Shown: positions 32,179 to 41,759, counted from the first letter of the stretch. The stretch is DNA of 64,000 nt from Terriglobia bacterium (GCA_020073015.1 JAIQFZ010000002.1:1-64000); one strand, 5' to 3'. Notes: generated by a model not told the origin, from the sequence alone. Numbers and translations: made by a program.

Positions 32179-34404
32179 CTACGGTAGCGCCTTGCGGCTG
32201 GGTGCGGGCGGGTGGAGTCCGCGGAAGCCGAGGCCAGCCAGCGAATACAAGACAGCGGCCACCAGCAAGAGGGCCTTCATCCCAATGATGAGGGACAGGT
32301 TCTCGAGCAGGCCACCGACAACCGCTCCCAACATGTTCGCTCCCAGTGCGGCGGCGGGAGATTCGACCGCGCGGAATTCGGAAGCAAACAACAATCCGGC
32401 GAAGAAGACCGGAACGGCAAAAACCACGGCTGCGATCAGGCCCACCGATGCGGCCGGGAGTGGAATGCGGCTGAAGGGAAACCAGTAGGCGCAGGCGATG
32501 CCCAGGAGGAGGAGAGCGAGCGTCCAGGGTCGCGGCCACGGGCTGCGCCGCTGTTCGGTCACGTAGTTGGCGACCAGGAGAGCGGCGAGAATGGCAGCGA
32601 TGACGATGCCGTTCACTTGCCAGGTCGTCCCAAAATAGAGGGCAAGGCGGCTGACGACCTGGGTTTCGAGCAGCAGAAACCCCGCGCCCATGCTGAAGAA
32701 AAACAGCGAGGGCACGCGCGTGCGCGCCTCCGGAATTTGCAGATAAAACGCAGCGGCCAGCAGCACCACGAGAAAGCTGAGATGAAAGAATATGCTGGGG
32801 ATCCAGTGGCCCTGATGGTAGAGGTAGGGCCAGTCGTCGGTCGTGACTGCCACGTCAGACAAGTTCACGAAGTTGGAGCGGTTTTCGGCGACAAAGTGCC
32901 CCAAACGCGGATCCGATGCCAGTTGGTGCTCCACCACCTGGTCCGAGTTCGAGATCACGAAACAGGCGGCACTGAGGGTATAGCTGGATCGCGCCAGGAA
33001 CACGATCGGAGGTTTCCCGAAGGCGTGGGTCATGATCTCCACAATGCGCCGGCCCAGCCAGGGATAATTCACCATGAACTTGACGAACAAGACGCCGTTG
33101 GGAGCGAGCAGCGCCCGAGCTTCGCGAAAGGATTCCTCGGTGTAAACGAAGTTGTCCAGGCGCACGTTGGAATAGTCGGAGAGCTGGGTATGGGAATCGA
33201 GCAGGCCGAAAAGGATGAGGTCGTAGCGCGCGTTGGTCCGTTTCATGAAGGCGCGGGCATCGTTGAGATGGGCGAAAACGCGCGGGTCGTCATACGGGTG
33301 CTCAGGGTGGCGGCGTCCCAGCGCAAGGATTTTCGGATCGATCTCGACGGCATCGACCGCCCGGCTCTGACCACGCAAGGCGGCCGCCACGTCGTCTCCC
33401 GTACCCGAGCCGACAATCAGGACCTTGGGGTTCGGCGCCGTGAAGCGGAAGGGAAGATTGTAGGGATTCTCATCGGGCGGCTCAGCCATGAGATGGGGAT
33501 GGCGCTTAAGAAACTCGGGTGAGAGGTTCACAATATCCTGATAGCTGTGATGGTTCACGCGAATCTGTGTCTTAACAAGTTCACCGTTCGGCAGGACTTG
33601 GTCCTCGACCTCAAGCATTTGATACGGCGTCCAAAGCTTGAAGTAATGCAGGGTGGAGGGGTCGAAGAGCAGCAGCGCAACGGGGACCGCAGCCGCTGCC
33701 AGCAGGATCTGTTCTCGCCGGGTGGATTGCAGAAGTGCGATACCAGCGAGGACAGTTACGAACCACACGGAGGGCGGAAGAGCCATCCAGGACACTGCGA
33801 AGAAGGTTACGATGCCGACCAGACTTCCCGCTAGATTCCACGAGTATCCGAGGAGCGGTCGCGGAGCCAGTTCGATCTGGCGGCTGACCGTTTGTCCCAA
33901 GGGGATGAAGATATAGGTGATTAAGAGGAGCAAAACGGTGGTGACGGCCGAAGCCAGCAGAAAGCCAGTCCAGTCGCTGCTGGCTTTTGCGGTCCAAAGT
34001 TCCAGGTCCCGCCCCGCCCCGAGCGTTTGCGAAAGGTGCTCCATGACCCGCTCGCTGTACCAGGGAAGGCGCACCACGACAATGAGTCCGACTAGCGCTT
34101 TGGTGGCGGTCAGCCAGCGCGCATTCTGGCGGGCCAGCGCACAGCCCAGACCAAAGCCCAGGAAGCAGAGCAGCAACGCCAGGTTCTTCACGTACGCGAA
34201 TACCCGAACCTCGGTGGCCACCCAGCGGATAAGGGCCAGTTCCGCAAACAACGTCAGGGCGCTGGCCAGAAACAGCGTCGCGAGATGCCACTTTTCGGAA
34301 GCCGGCGATAGCGTAGTGCGGGGCTTGAACAGCCGCCGGTATCCCAGGAGAAGTGCTGCAGCCAGAACGAAACCGACGATGCGCCAGAGCAGTGAAGAGT
34401 TCAT
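32179..34404 (-). CDS. Membrane protein with a spermidine-synthase-like domain
   Basis: A 741-residue protein. The N-terminal 230 residues form about six to seven membrane segments. The middle (about 300-530) is a spermidine synthase-like Rossmann domain with VLIVGSGTGDD, AVEIDPKI and a VFAHLNDARAFMKR stretch. The last 200 residues are again membrane segments. Such fused proteins are frequent in Acidobacteriota and other bacteria, but whether they transfer aminopropyl groups is not known. The usual aminopropyl-transfer aspartate of the GGGDG motif is replaced by GSGTGDD, so classical activity is uncertain. Confidence 0.75.
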   Translation of the reverse strand: MNSSLLWRIVGFVLAAALLLGYRRLFKPRTTLSPASEKWHLATLFLASALTLFAELALIRWVATEVRVFAYVKNLALLLCFLGFGLGCALARQNARWLTATKALVGLIVVVRLPWYSERVMEHLSQTLGAGRDLELWTAKASSDWTGFLLASAVTTVLLLLITYIFIPLGQTVSRQIELAPRPLLGYSWNLAGSLVGIVTFFAVSWMALPPSVWFVTVLAGIALLQSTRREQILLAAAAVPVALLLFDPSTLHYFKLWTPYQMLEVEDQVLPNGELVKTQIRVNHHSYQDIVNLSPEFLKRHPHLMAEPPDENPYNLPFRFTAPNPKVLIVGSGTGDDVAAALRGQSRAVDAVEIDPKILALGRRHPEHPYDDPRVFAHLNDARAFMKRTNARYDLILFGLLDSHTQLSDYSNVRLDNFVYTEESFREARALLAPNGVLFVKFMVNYPWLGRRIVEIMTHAFGKPPIVFLARSSYTLSAACFVISNSDQVVEHQLASDPRLGHFVAENRSNFVNLSDVAVTTDDWPYLYHQGHWIPSIFFHLSFLVVLLAAAFYLQIPEARTRVPSLFFFSMGAGFLLLETQVVSRLALYFGTTWQVNGIVIAAILAALLVANYVTEQRRSPWPRPWTLALLLLGIACAYWFPFSRIPLPAASVGLIAAVVFAVPVFFAGLLFASEFRAVESPAAALGANMLGAVVGGLLENLSLIIGMKALLLVAAVLYSLAGLGFRGLHPPAPSRKALP

Positions 34405-34501
34405 CAGGAAATTGAATCGTGCAGATTAACACGAGCGGCGATCGGAGAGGGGGAATCTTCCGCGGCTGCTGTGCCGGATCGGGGGCCCGGGCTCCGCACA
34501 C

Positions 34502-34525
34502 AGCGCGGACAGGAGTGTCCGCGCT
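34502..34525. repeat. Dispersed GCGCGGAC palindrome
   Basis: AGCGCGGAC and GTCCGCGCT form a perfect 9-bp stem around AGGAGT, followed by ACAC. It lies just after the M16 peptidase stop and before the next gene. It is one of a family of similar palindromes in the window (others at 38963-39033, 46367, 48855, 60876). Confidence 0.8.
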
Positions 34526-34535
34526 ACACGAGCGC

Positions 34536-35813
34536 TTAGCAGGCTAACTGGTCGCGCGTCAGTTTCAAACCCGTCAAGTTGCCGAGGATGGTGACTGCGA
34601 TCTGGTCGGTACTGAAGAACTCGTTGGCGGCTTGCTGGAGGTCTTCGGTGGTGACGGCTTCGATGCGTTCGATGAGTTCGTCGAGGGAATAGAAACGGTC
34701 GAAGTACATTTCCTGACGGGCCAGGTTCGACATACGCGCGGTCGAGGATTCGAGCGAGAGCATGAGGCTGCCCTTGAGCTGATCCTTCGAGCGGCGCAGC
34801 TCTTCTTCCGGCACTGGGGTTGATTTCAGGTTACGGAACTCGGCGACTACGCACTCGATGACCTTGATGGCGGACTCGCGCGAGGTGCCGGCGTAGACAC
34901 ACATGGAGCCGGTATCGCGGTAGGGATTCAGATCGCTGTAGATCGAATAAGCCAATCCCTGGCGCTCGCGTACGTTCTGGAACAGGCGCGAACTCATGCC
35001 GCCGCCGAGCAGCGTGTTCAAGATGTAGGAGGCGTGGCGGTGTTCATGGGCGACGGGATGGGAAGGTACGCCGATGCAGATCTGCACTTGCTCAAGCGCC
35101 TTCTTGTTGCGCAGGTTGATGCGCGAGAAGGTTTTCGGCGCGGGCGAGTGCAAGCCATTTTCTCCCGGTTTCACGTGCTGGAAGTGTTGGGCCACCAACT
35201 CGACGAAATTGTTGTGGTCGAGGTTCCCAGCAGCGGCGACAATGAGATTGCCGGGGGCGAAGTGGTGTCCGTAGAATCGGGAGACCACGGAGCGCTCGAA
35301 TTTTTTCACCGTCTCTCGCGTTCCCAAAATGGGGCGGCCGAGAGCGTGATCCTTCCAGAAACTTTGCGTGAAGATTTCATGGACCAGATAGTCGGGATTG
35401 TCCTGGTCCATCTTGATTTCTTCCAGGATGACGCCGCGTTCGCGGGCAATATCACCGGCATCAAAGGTGGGATGAAGGACGAGGTCGCTCAGCACTTCCA
35501 TGGCGATCGGGAGGTGCTCATCGAGGACCTTAATGTTGAAACAGATGCATTCTTTGGCAGTGAAGGCGTCCATGTTGCCGCCGATCGAATCGACCTGGCG
35601 GGCGATGGCCTCGGCGGAGCGCGTCTCCGTGCCCTTGAACACCATGTGTTCGATGAAGTGGGAGATGCCGTTCCACTCGGAATCCTCATCGCGCGAGCCC
35701 GACTTGAGCCAGATGCCGATCGCGACCGAGCGGAGATGAGACATCTGCTCGGTGATGACCGTGAGGCCATTGGGCAATACTTGACGACGAATGTTGCGGG
35801 TCTCCTTCACCAT
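34536..35813 (-). CDS. M16-family (pitrilysin-like) zinc peptidase
   Basis: A 425-residue peptidase with the inverted zinc motif HFIEH (His52, Glu55, His56) and the third ligand Glu131/132 in GVILEEIKMD. The second half has a PNP-type LLGGGMSSRLFQNVRERQGLAYSI segment that shapes the chamber. It lacks a signal peptide, so it is cytoplasmic or unusual. Homologues such as mitochondrial processing-peptidase-like proteins of bacteria cleave short peptides. The length is that of a single-chain member, which probably works as a dimer. It is monocistronic. Confidence 0.92.
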   Translation of the reverse strand: MVKETRNIRRQVLPNGLTVITEQMSHLRSVAIGIWLKSGSRDEDSEWNGISHFIEHMVFKGTETRSAEAIARQVDSIGGNMDAFTAKECICFNIKVLDEHLPIAMEVLSDLVLHPTFDAGDIARERGVILEEIKMDQDNPDYLVHEIFTQSFWKDHALGRPILGTRETVKKFERSVVSRFYGHHFAPGNLIVAAAGNLDHNNFVELVAQHFQHVKPGENGLHSPAPKTFSRINLRNKKALEQVQICIGVPSHPVAHEHRHASYILNTLLGGGMSSRLFQNVRERQGLAYSIYSDLNPYRDTGSMCVYAGTSRESAIKVIECVVAEFRNLKSTPVPEEELRRSKDQLKGSLMLSLESSTARMSNLARQEMYFDRFYSLDELIERIEAVTTEDLQQAANEFFSTDQIAVTILGNLTGLKLTRDQLAC

Positions 35814-35938
35814 CTGATTCCGATCCTGCGCGACTGGAGTGGCGGGTTGCTTTCCCTATTCTCCCACAATGCGGGCGATGTTGCCGGTGGTTGATCCTAG
35901 TGCTTAATTTTGTTTAACTTACAACCGTGCGATGGAGG

Positions 35939-35980
35939 AACGGGCGTCTCGCCCGTTCAGCCGGGCGGGGATGCCCGGCT
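35939..35980. repeat. Two adjacent palindromes before rlmN
   Basis: AACGGGCG (35939-35946) pairs with CGCCCGTT (35950-35957); AGCCGGGC (35959-35966) pairs with GCCCGGCT (35973-35980). They lie between the M16 gene and rlmN, which are transcribed in opposite directions. Such paired stems are REP-like intergenic elements in this kind of genome; a regulatory role is not shown. Confidence 0.7.
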
Positions 35981-36004
35981 CTCCACCGGCAAGGCAACCC
36001 CATC

Positions 36005-37153
36005 ATGCCAAGCTCGACCCACAATTCGCTCCTCGGTCTTACGCTTCAGGAACTTACGAACCTGGTTCTGGAGTCGAACCAGCCTGCCTATCGGGCCCAG
36101 CAGCTGTTTGATGCCCTGTACCGGCAAAGGACGGAAGACCTCGATCAGATTTCTACGCTGCCGCGCGAATACCGCACGCGCTTGGGTGAACAGGGCTGGG
36201 GAGTCGGGATGCCGAAGATTACACAAAAGTTCGAGTCGCGCGATGGCACGGTGCGGTACCTGGTGGAAATGGTGGACGGGGAGACGGTTGAAACCGTCTG
36301 GATGCCGGAGGGTGACGACGGAGAGAGCGGAGATGGAAGCGAGGCGGGCGACGAGATCGAGTCCGGGACGGCAGCAGCTACGTGGCGGCGGGCAACGATC
36401 TGCGTTTCAAGCCAGGTGGGATGCGCGGTGAATTGCCGCTTCTGCCTTACCGCACTGCTTGGGGTCAAACGGAATCTCGAAGCGGGAGAGATTGTAGGAC
36501 AAGTGGCGGCGGTGCTGCGGGAGCAAGGAGTGGAGCCGCCGACGCAGCGCGTCAACCTGGTGTTCATGGGCATGGGAGAACCTTTTCTGAATTACGAGAA
36601 TTTCATGAAGGCGGTGCGGCTGCTGGTGGAAGGCGTAGGGATACCGGAGTCGCGGATGACGGTTTCGACAGCGGGGATCGTACCCCGCATCCACGATTTC
36701 GGCAGGGAATCAGTGCGGCCCAAGCTTGCGATCTCGCTGAATGGATCGAATGATGAGTTGCGAAGCGCAGTCATGCCTCTGAACCGGAAGTGGAATCTGC
36801 GCGACCTGATGAAAGCGGCGCGGGAGTTCCCGCTGCGGACGCGGGAGCGTCTCACCTTCGAATATGTGCTGCTGGCGGGCGTGAATGATGCGCCGGACCA
36901 GGCGCGCGAGGTGGCAGAACTGGTGCGCGGCGTGCGCGCGAAGATCAATCTGATCGCGTTGAATCCGGGGCCCGAATTGCCGTACCGGACGCCCGAGCAG
37001 GAACGCGTGTTCGAGTTCCAACGGATTCTGGTGGCGTCGGGTATTCCGGCGTTTATCCGGCGGCCACGGGGGCGCGATATTTTTGCGGCCTGCGGGCAAC
37101 TAAAGAGAACGGTAGAAGTTGGACCCGCAGAGCAGGGCGAGCCGCGAGGTTAG
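36005..37153 (+). CDS. rlmN: 23S rRNA/tRNA adenine C2-methyltransferase RlmN
   Basis: A 382-residue radical SAM enzyme, methylating A2503 of 23S rRNA and A37 of some tRNAs. The cluster motif CAVNCRFC (CxxxCxxC) and the second catalytic cysteine near the C-terminus (IFAACGQL) are present, as are LVFMGMGEPFLNYENF and LAISLNGSNDELR. I use ATG 36005; upstream codons in frame are read-through of the palindromic leader. An acidic insertion (about 102-122, GDDGESGDGSEAGDE) before the radical SAM core is unusual. The gene overlaps the convergent kinase gene by four bases at 37150-37153. Confidence 0.93.
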   Translation: MPSSTHNSLLGLTLQELTNLVLESNQPAYRAQQLFDALYRQRTEDLDQISTLPREYRTRLGEQGWGVGMPKITQKFESRDGTVRYLVEMVDGETVETVWMPEGDDGESGDGSEAGDEIESGTAAATWRRATICVSSQVGCAVNCRFCLTALLGVKRNLEAGEIVGQVAAVLREQGVEPPTQRVNLVFMGMGEPFLNYENFMKAVRLLVEGVGIPESRMTVSTAGIVPRIHDFGRESVRPKLAISLNGSNDELRSAVMPLNRKWNLRDLMKAAREFPLRTRERLTFEYVLLAGVNDAPDQAREVAELVRGVRAKINLIALNPGPELPYRTPEQERVFEFQRILVASGIPAFIRRPRGRDIFAACGQLKRTVEVGPAEQGEPRG

Positions 37154-38916
37154 GAGCCGACTGCAGCACGGGTGGGGCCGACGGGGTGGGAAGGCGAAGA
37201 CCCACTCGATGTCTTCGAGGCAACGGGCAGTTCGAGCCGGAACGCCGAGTATCCCTCGCGAGAAGGCCGCGATAGGATGTGTCCACCGTGTTCCTCCACG
37301 ATTCGGCAACAGGCGTTCAGCGAGAGGGTCGAAGGTTTGTTTCCGCCCTCCGAGGCGCCAAGAAGCTGGTACGCCTCACTGGAGGCAGCGTTGCTTCTGA
37401 AATCGAGCACCACGAAGTTGTGGTCCTGGCGCGTTTGCACATAAAGCCCGGGGTGCGCTTCTGAATTGAGGTGGCTGGTGATCTGTCCCGCAAGATGCAG
37501 ACAAACGTGGAGGAGTTGGTTGGAGTCGGCGACCACGGGCGGCAGGGATGGGCCCAGCACGAGGTGAAGGGAGATGTGCTGCGCTTCCAGTTGGGGCGTG
37601 ATCAAGCGCATGGCCGTCTGCAAAACAGAGTTCGCGTCCACGGGTGTCATGCGCGCGGGAGTCTCACGGGCAAAGGTGAGCAGGTTGGCGACCAGCGTTT
37701 TGGTACGACGCACCTGCTCGGCAATGCGGTCTGCCAGTCGTTGTTCCTGGGGTGGCAAGCCGGATTCGACCAGAATGTCGGAGTATCCAAGCATGGCGGT
37801 AAGAGGGTTGTTGATCTCGTGAGCGGCGCCACCGACCAGTTGGCCGAGCGATGCGAGCCTTTCCGATTGAATGAGCTGGACCTGCAGGGTTTGCAGGTCG
37901 TCAAAGGAGCGGCGAGATTGTTCGAGAAACCGGGTGAGTTCTTTGCCCAGCAGACTCTGCCGCCAGAACACCATGGCGCCCATTACAACCGTCGTCAGCA
38001 GGGCGAGAATGATGCGGAATCGTCTGACCGGCGAGGGTGCCGCAGCGTCGAGCAGGGCGAGCAGGGCGAATCCGGGAAGGCTGAAGATCGCGAGCATCCC
38101 GAGTCGGCTGATCCATACCCCCAATACGGGCTGGGAAGGTTTCGACTCCGAAAGATCCCAGCGCGAAGCGAAAAGGGCGACGATTGCTAACCACGCGATG
38201 GAAATGGTCAGGGGGATATCGTAGATGCTTCCGCTGAAATATCTCTGGTGCACGATGGCCCAGTTCGCCACATAGGAACTGGAGGCATAGAGGGCGCTGG
38301 CTCCGAGCAGTTGCCCGTAAAGATGGCGCCAGCCGCCCTGCGCGGTGTAGGCCAGAATCGCGAGGGAGACCAGCAGAACCAGTTTTTCGGTCAGGTAAAC
38401 GAAGTTGAAGTTGGCTCCGTAGGTGGCCTCGTCGACCTGCACGGTTTGCCATGGGATCACCGCGTACACATAGAGGAAGACCCACCAGGTGATCAGGAGC
38501 GAGAGATCGAGCATGCGGATGCGGGAATCCCGCTCGTCGTCGCGAAGATGGGGAAGTACCGCCAGGGCCGCCATCATGGGGACCAGGTGCAGGAACAGGA
38601 CAACGTCGCCGCCAAACGGATCCGGCACGTCTTGCCGTTTGACCACCTCGAAGTAATTCCACATGGCCTGATAGGCGAGCCAAAACAACATGCTGCCGCT
38701 CATGAGGATCCAGAAGGCCCGGGCGCGTGGCCTGGGGCTGCGCGAAGGCAAAATGTTGGGGAGAAAGGCGGCGGTAGCGACCAAGAGCAGCGCGCCCTGG
38801 ATGAGGTCGCTGGTCACGGTCAGGGTCCCGCCTCGGGTCAAGCGCAGTGAGACCGCAATCTGGGCCAGAACCAGAGCGGCGAGCAGGCAACTCCAGAGTT
38901 TGACCCGGGGGGACAA
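37150..38916 (-). CDS. Membrane histidine kinase with degenerate ATP-binding domain
   Basis: A 588-residue protein. The N-terminus has eight or so membrane segments (about 10-310). A clear HisKA box follows: LGQLVGGAAHEINNPLTAMLGYSDI (H about 360). In the HATPase part the N-box asparagine is lost (QLLHVCLHLAGQI where QVLLNLLxNA is usual) and the G1 box DxGxG is replaced by DFRSNAASSE. I therefore think that it cannot bind ATP normally and may act as a pseudokinase or a phosphatase-like partner. It is divergent from the HisKA_3 kinase at 39088, and no response regulator is directly linked to it. Confidence 0.75.
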   Translation of the reverse strand: MSPRVKLWSCLLAALVLAQIAVSLRLTRGGTLTVTSDLIQGALLLVATAAFLPNILPSRSPRPRARAFWILMSGSMLFWLAYQAMWNYFEVVKRQDVPDPFGGDVVLFLHLVPMMAALAVLPHLRDDERDSRIRMLDLSLLITWWVFLYVYAVIPWQTVQVDEATYGANFNFVYLTEKLVLLVSLAILAYTAQGGWRHLYGQLLGASALYASSSYVANWAIVHQRYFSGSIYDIPLTISIAWLAIVALFASRWDLSESKPSQPVLGVWISRLGMLAIFSLPGFALLALLDAAAPSPVRRFRIILALLTTVVMGAMVFWRQSLLGKELTRFLEQSRRSFDDLQTLQVQLIQSERLASLGQLVGGAAHEINNPLTAMLGYSDILVESGLPPQEQRLADRIAEQVRRTKTLVANLLTFARETPARMTPVDANSVLQTAMRLITPQLEAQHISLHLVLGPSLPPVVADSNQLLHVCLHLAGQITSHLNSEAHPGLYVQTRQDHNFVVLDFRSNAASSEAYQLLGASEGGNKPSTLSLNACCRIVEEHGGHILSRPSREGYSAFRLELPVASKTSSGSSPSHPVGPTRAAVGS

Positions 38917-38962
38917 GGCACGAGACTCCGACCCCTATTGTAGAGCGGGAGGCAGCGCGGAG

Positions 38963-39033
38963 GGGATTACTTGTGTAATCCCGCTCCGTTCAGCGTCTCT
39001 GCCGTGGAACAGCGCGGACCGGAGGTCCGCGCT
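38963..39033. repeat. Two palindromes between divergent kinase genes
   Basis: GGGATTAC at 38963-38970 pairs with GTAATCCC at 38975-38982, loop TTGT. AGCGCGGACC at 39011-39020 pairs with GGTCCGCGCT at 39024-39033, loop GGA. The second belongs to the dispersed GCGCGGAC family. Both lie in the 171 bases between two divergently transcribed histidine kinase genes. Confidence 0.75.
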
Positions 39034-39087
39034 ACATGGGGTGTGGAGTTCTAGGGCGATTGACCGTAGAATTAGGCCCTTAACACC

Positions 39088-40920
39088 GTGATTCCCTTGT
39101 CTTGGATAGTTCCGCGGTTCCGCAATCTCTGGCGCTTCCGGGCCCCCCTGAGTTCGGGTGAGATTCGGCGCACCGAGCGCTGGCTGGCGACGGCACGGGT
39201 GGCGCTTTCCATTGCGGCGGTCTTCGCGGTGTGGTGGGAGCCGGCCAGCGGCGCAGCGTATTCGCCGTGGATGTACCTGCTGCTGGCGCTCTACCTTGTG
39301 CATGGGGTGGTGGTGATGTTGCTGTTGCGTTTCCGTCCCCAGTCCACGCCGGCCTTTCGCCTGGTGGTGCACAGCGTCGACATTGTGTGGCCGGTGCTGA
39401 TTTCGATGTTCACGACCGCCCAGCGCGGGCCATTTTTCCTGTTTTTTGTTTTTGTGATGGTGGCAGCGGCGTACCGGTGGGGGCTCTGGGAGACGGTGGG
39501 CACCGCGGCAGCTGCGGTTGCGTTGCTTTGGACAGAAGCGCTCGCCGTGCGCGCGGGCTTGGAGCAGGCAGGCAATGCCTGGTTGCGCGTTGTCCATTTG
39601 CCGCCACTCAAGGTCAGCATGCGGCAGCTGGAGCCGCAGCAGTTGTTCATGAGTTCGGTGTACCTGATGGTGCTGGGTGGGCTGCTGGCATACATGGCGG
39701 AAAACCAGAAGAAGATGCGCGCCGAGCGTGCCGTGATCATTCGCGTTCTCAGTTCTACGCGGGTCGAGGCGGGACTGAGCGGGACCATGCAGCAGATTCT
39801 GGGGGAGATCCTGAACCTCTATGGTGCCCGCCGGGTCGTCAGTGCCTCACAGGAAACGAACAGCTACCGGGTTTTCCTGGCGGAGGTGAATCGCAGTGCG
39901 GAAGGCGCCGGTGCATTGCGCTGGCGTGAAGCGCTACCGGAGACGGAGGCAAAATATCTATTCGAATCACCGGCCGATGTGCTCTACGCGGTCCGAAATT
40001 CGAAGAGTTTCCAAACGGTCGCACTGGATCGCGCTGGGAACAGGCTGCGGGATGTGGACACCGGATTCCTGGACGCCTTCGCGGGACTTGAGAAGTTTGA
40101 CACGATGGTTTCGGTCGCATTCAGCTTTGGGCGCGAGTGGTCGAGCCGTGTATTTCTGTTTGATCCGGAGATGATGGGAGAGCCCGAGGAAGAACTGCAC
40201 TTTCTGCAGGAGTTCGGGCAGCAGGTGGGACCGGCGGTTTACAACGTGTACCTGATGCGGCGGCTGCGAGAACGGGCTGGCGCGCTGGAGCGGGCGCGGT
40301 TCGCGCGCGAGTTGCATGATGGCGCCATTCAGTCGCTGATTGCGGTCGAAATGCAATTGGATGTGCTGCGCCGGCAGTCGGGAACGCAATCGCCGGTTGT
40401 GAACAGCGAACTGGGGCGAATCCAGAAACTGCTGCGGGAAGAAGTTCTCAAACTGCGCGAGCTGATGCAGGCGATGAAGTCGTTTGAGGTCAACGCGGAA
40501 CGGCTTCTCAGCTTCATTTCCGACACGGTCGAGCGATTCCGGCGCGAGACGGGGATTTCAGCGGAGTTTGCCAGCGAGCTGGCGCGTGTGGAGCTGCCAC
40601 AAAAGGTATGCCGGGAACTGGCGCGCATTGTGCAGGAAAGCCTCGTCAATGTGCGGAAGCACAGCGGCGCGCACCATGTGCTGGTGCGGCTGGCGCAAAG
40701 AGCCGGCAACCTGCAGTTGACGGTGGAGGACGATGGCCAGGGGTTTGCCTTTGCCGGCAGGCTGTCGGGGGAGGAATTGGAGACCATGGGCAAAGGGCCG
40801 GCGATCATCCGGGAAAGAGTCCGCTTGCTTGCCGGCGAACTCACGATAGAATCGAACCCTGGACATGGCGCTCGGCTGGAGGTCCGCATCCCGCCGATGC
40901 GAAAAACAAATCATGGATAG
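39088..40920 (+). CDS. NarX/DesK-type membrane histidine kinase
   Basis: A 610-residue kinase starting at GTG 39088. About five membrane segments are found in residues 30-210. A cytoplasmic sensor-like region (about 225-385, perhaps GAF) follows. The HisKA_3 dimerisation box is ARELHDGAIQSL with His410. The ATPase domain is complete, with QESLVNVRKHSGA (N-box), EDDGQGF (G1) and GHGARLEVRIP (G2). It shares an 8-base overlap with the next gene, a NarL-type response regulator, so the two form a two-component pair. Confidence 0.9.
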   Translation: MIPLSWIVPRFRNLWRFRAPLSSGEIRRTERWLATARVALSIAAVFAVWWEPASGAAYSPWMYLLLALYLVHGVVVMLLLRFRPQSTPAFRLVVHSVDIVWPVLISMFTTAQRGPFFLFFVFVMVAAAYRWGLWETVGTAAAAVALLWTEALAVRAGLEQAGNAWLRVVHLPPLKVSMRQLEPQQLFMSSVYLMVLGGLLAYMAENQKKMRAERAVIIRVLSSTRVEAGLSGTMQQILGEILNLYGARRVVSASQETNSYRVFLAEVNRSAEGAGALRWREALPETEAKYLFESPADVLYAVRNSKSFQTVALDRAGNRLRDVDTGFLDAFAGLEKFDTMVSVAFSFGREWSSRVFLFDPEMMGEPEEELHFLQEFGQQVGPAVYNVYLMRRLRERAGALERARFARELHDGAIQSLIAVEMQLDVLRRQSGTQSPVVNSELGRIQKLLREEVLKLRELMQAMKSFEVNAERLLSFISDTVERFRRETGISAEFASELARVELPQKVCRELARIVQESLVNVRKHSGAHHVLVRLAQRAGNLQLTVEDDGQGFAFAGRLSGEELETMGKGPAIIRERVRLLAGELTIESNPGHGARLEVRIPPMRKTNHG

Positions 40921-41602
40921 AAACACCCATCCGATTCGCATTGTGATTGCCGACGATCATCCGATCTTCCGCGACGGCCTCCGGCGCCTGCTGGAGTCCG
41001 AACTCGACATGAAAGTTGTCGGGGAAGCCTGTGACGGCCTGGAGGCCGTCAAACTGGCGACCGAGCTCAAGCCCGACATTCTTCTGCTCGACCTGGCCAT
41101 GCCGCATCACACCGGTCTCGATGCCCTGCGCGACCTGAGCACCAGCCCCGGAGCTGCCGGGATGGTGCGCATCATTCTGCTGACGGCAGCAGCCGAAAAG
41201 AAGCAGGTGGTCGAGGCCCTACAGTTGGGGGCGCGCGGGGTCGTGCTGAAAGATTCCGCGACGCAGTTGTTGCTCAAGAGTATTCACGCGGTGATGTCAG
41301 GGGAGTACTGGGTGGGACGCGACAGCGTCTCGAACCTGGTGCAGTACCTGCGCAACTTGATGCAGAGTTCGACCGAGGAGTCGAAGCAGAAGAAATTCGG
41401 ATTGACGCCCCGCGAACTGGAGATTGTGTCGGCGGTGGTCGCGGGCTACGCCAACCGGGAAATCGCGGAATACTTCAAAATCAGCGAAGACACCGTGAAG
41501 CACCACCTCAGCAATATTTTCGACAAACTGGGCGTCTCGACCCGTCTGGAGCTGGCGTTGTTTGCTGTAAACCAGGGTCTACCGCTCAAAACTATATTGT
41601 AA
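40913..41602 (+). CDS. NarL/FixJ-type response regulator
   Basis: A 229-residue regulator. The receiver domain (about 8-125) has Asp60 in ILLLDLAMP as phosphate acceptor, with acidic DD pair at 14-15, Thr in IILLTAA and Lys in VLKDSA. The C-terminal LuxR-type HTH has LTPRELEIVSAVVAGYANREIAEYFKI by position about 163-190, then EDTVKHHLSNIFDKLGV. I chose ATG 40913. Its partner is the kinase at 39088. A strongly symmetric TGGCAC/GTGCCA site lies just after this gene, upstream of the pilin gene. Confidence 0.93.
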   Translation: MDRNTHPIRIVIADDHPIFRDGLRRLLESELDMKVVGEACDGLEAVKLATELKPDILLLDLAMPHHTGLDALRDLSTSPGAAGMVRIILLTAAAEKKQVVEALQLGARGVVLKDSATQLLLKSIHAVMSGEYWVGRDSVSNLVQYLRNLMQSSTEESKQKKFGLTPRELEIVSAVVAGYANREIAEYFKISEDTVKHHLSNIFDKLGVSTRLELALFAVNQGLPLKTIL

Positions 41603-41620
41603 TCAGTAAGTTACCGGTTG

Positions 41621-41657
41621 TGGCACGAAAGTGCCATAGGTTGTCACGGCTGTGCCA
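41621..41657. promoter_or_regulatory. Repeated TGGCAC/GTGCCA operator-like site
   Basis: TGGCAC (41621-41626), GTGCCA (41631-41636) and GTGCCA (41652-41657) lie in the 157 bases between the response regulator and the Flp pilin. The first two form a perfect palindrome with loop GAAA; the last two are direct repeats, with similar bases after them (TAGG, TTGG), 21 bases apart. The arrangement fits an operator for a dimeric regulator, or a sigma-54-like -24 box, though the spacing to a TTGC-like -12 is one base too short. Confidence 0.45.
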
Positions 41658-41759
41658 TTGGGTTCGATCACTGGTTAGCGATAGCCTAGCAGTACAACGA
41701 CGAAGTCTGTGCCGGTTCAGGAAAACATAGCGTCTGGACATCGTCGGATGGGAGCAACT

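Noticed and set aside
32212-33522. Plus-strand frame of 436 residues
   Set aside because: Long only because of GC bias opposite the spermidine-synthase-like gene; sequence is low in hydrophobic pattern and has no motif.
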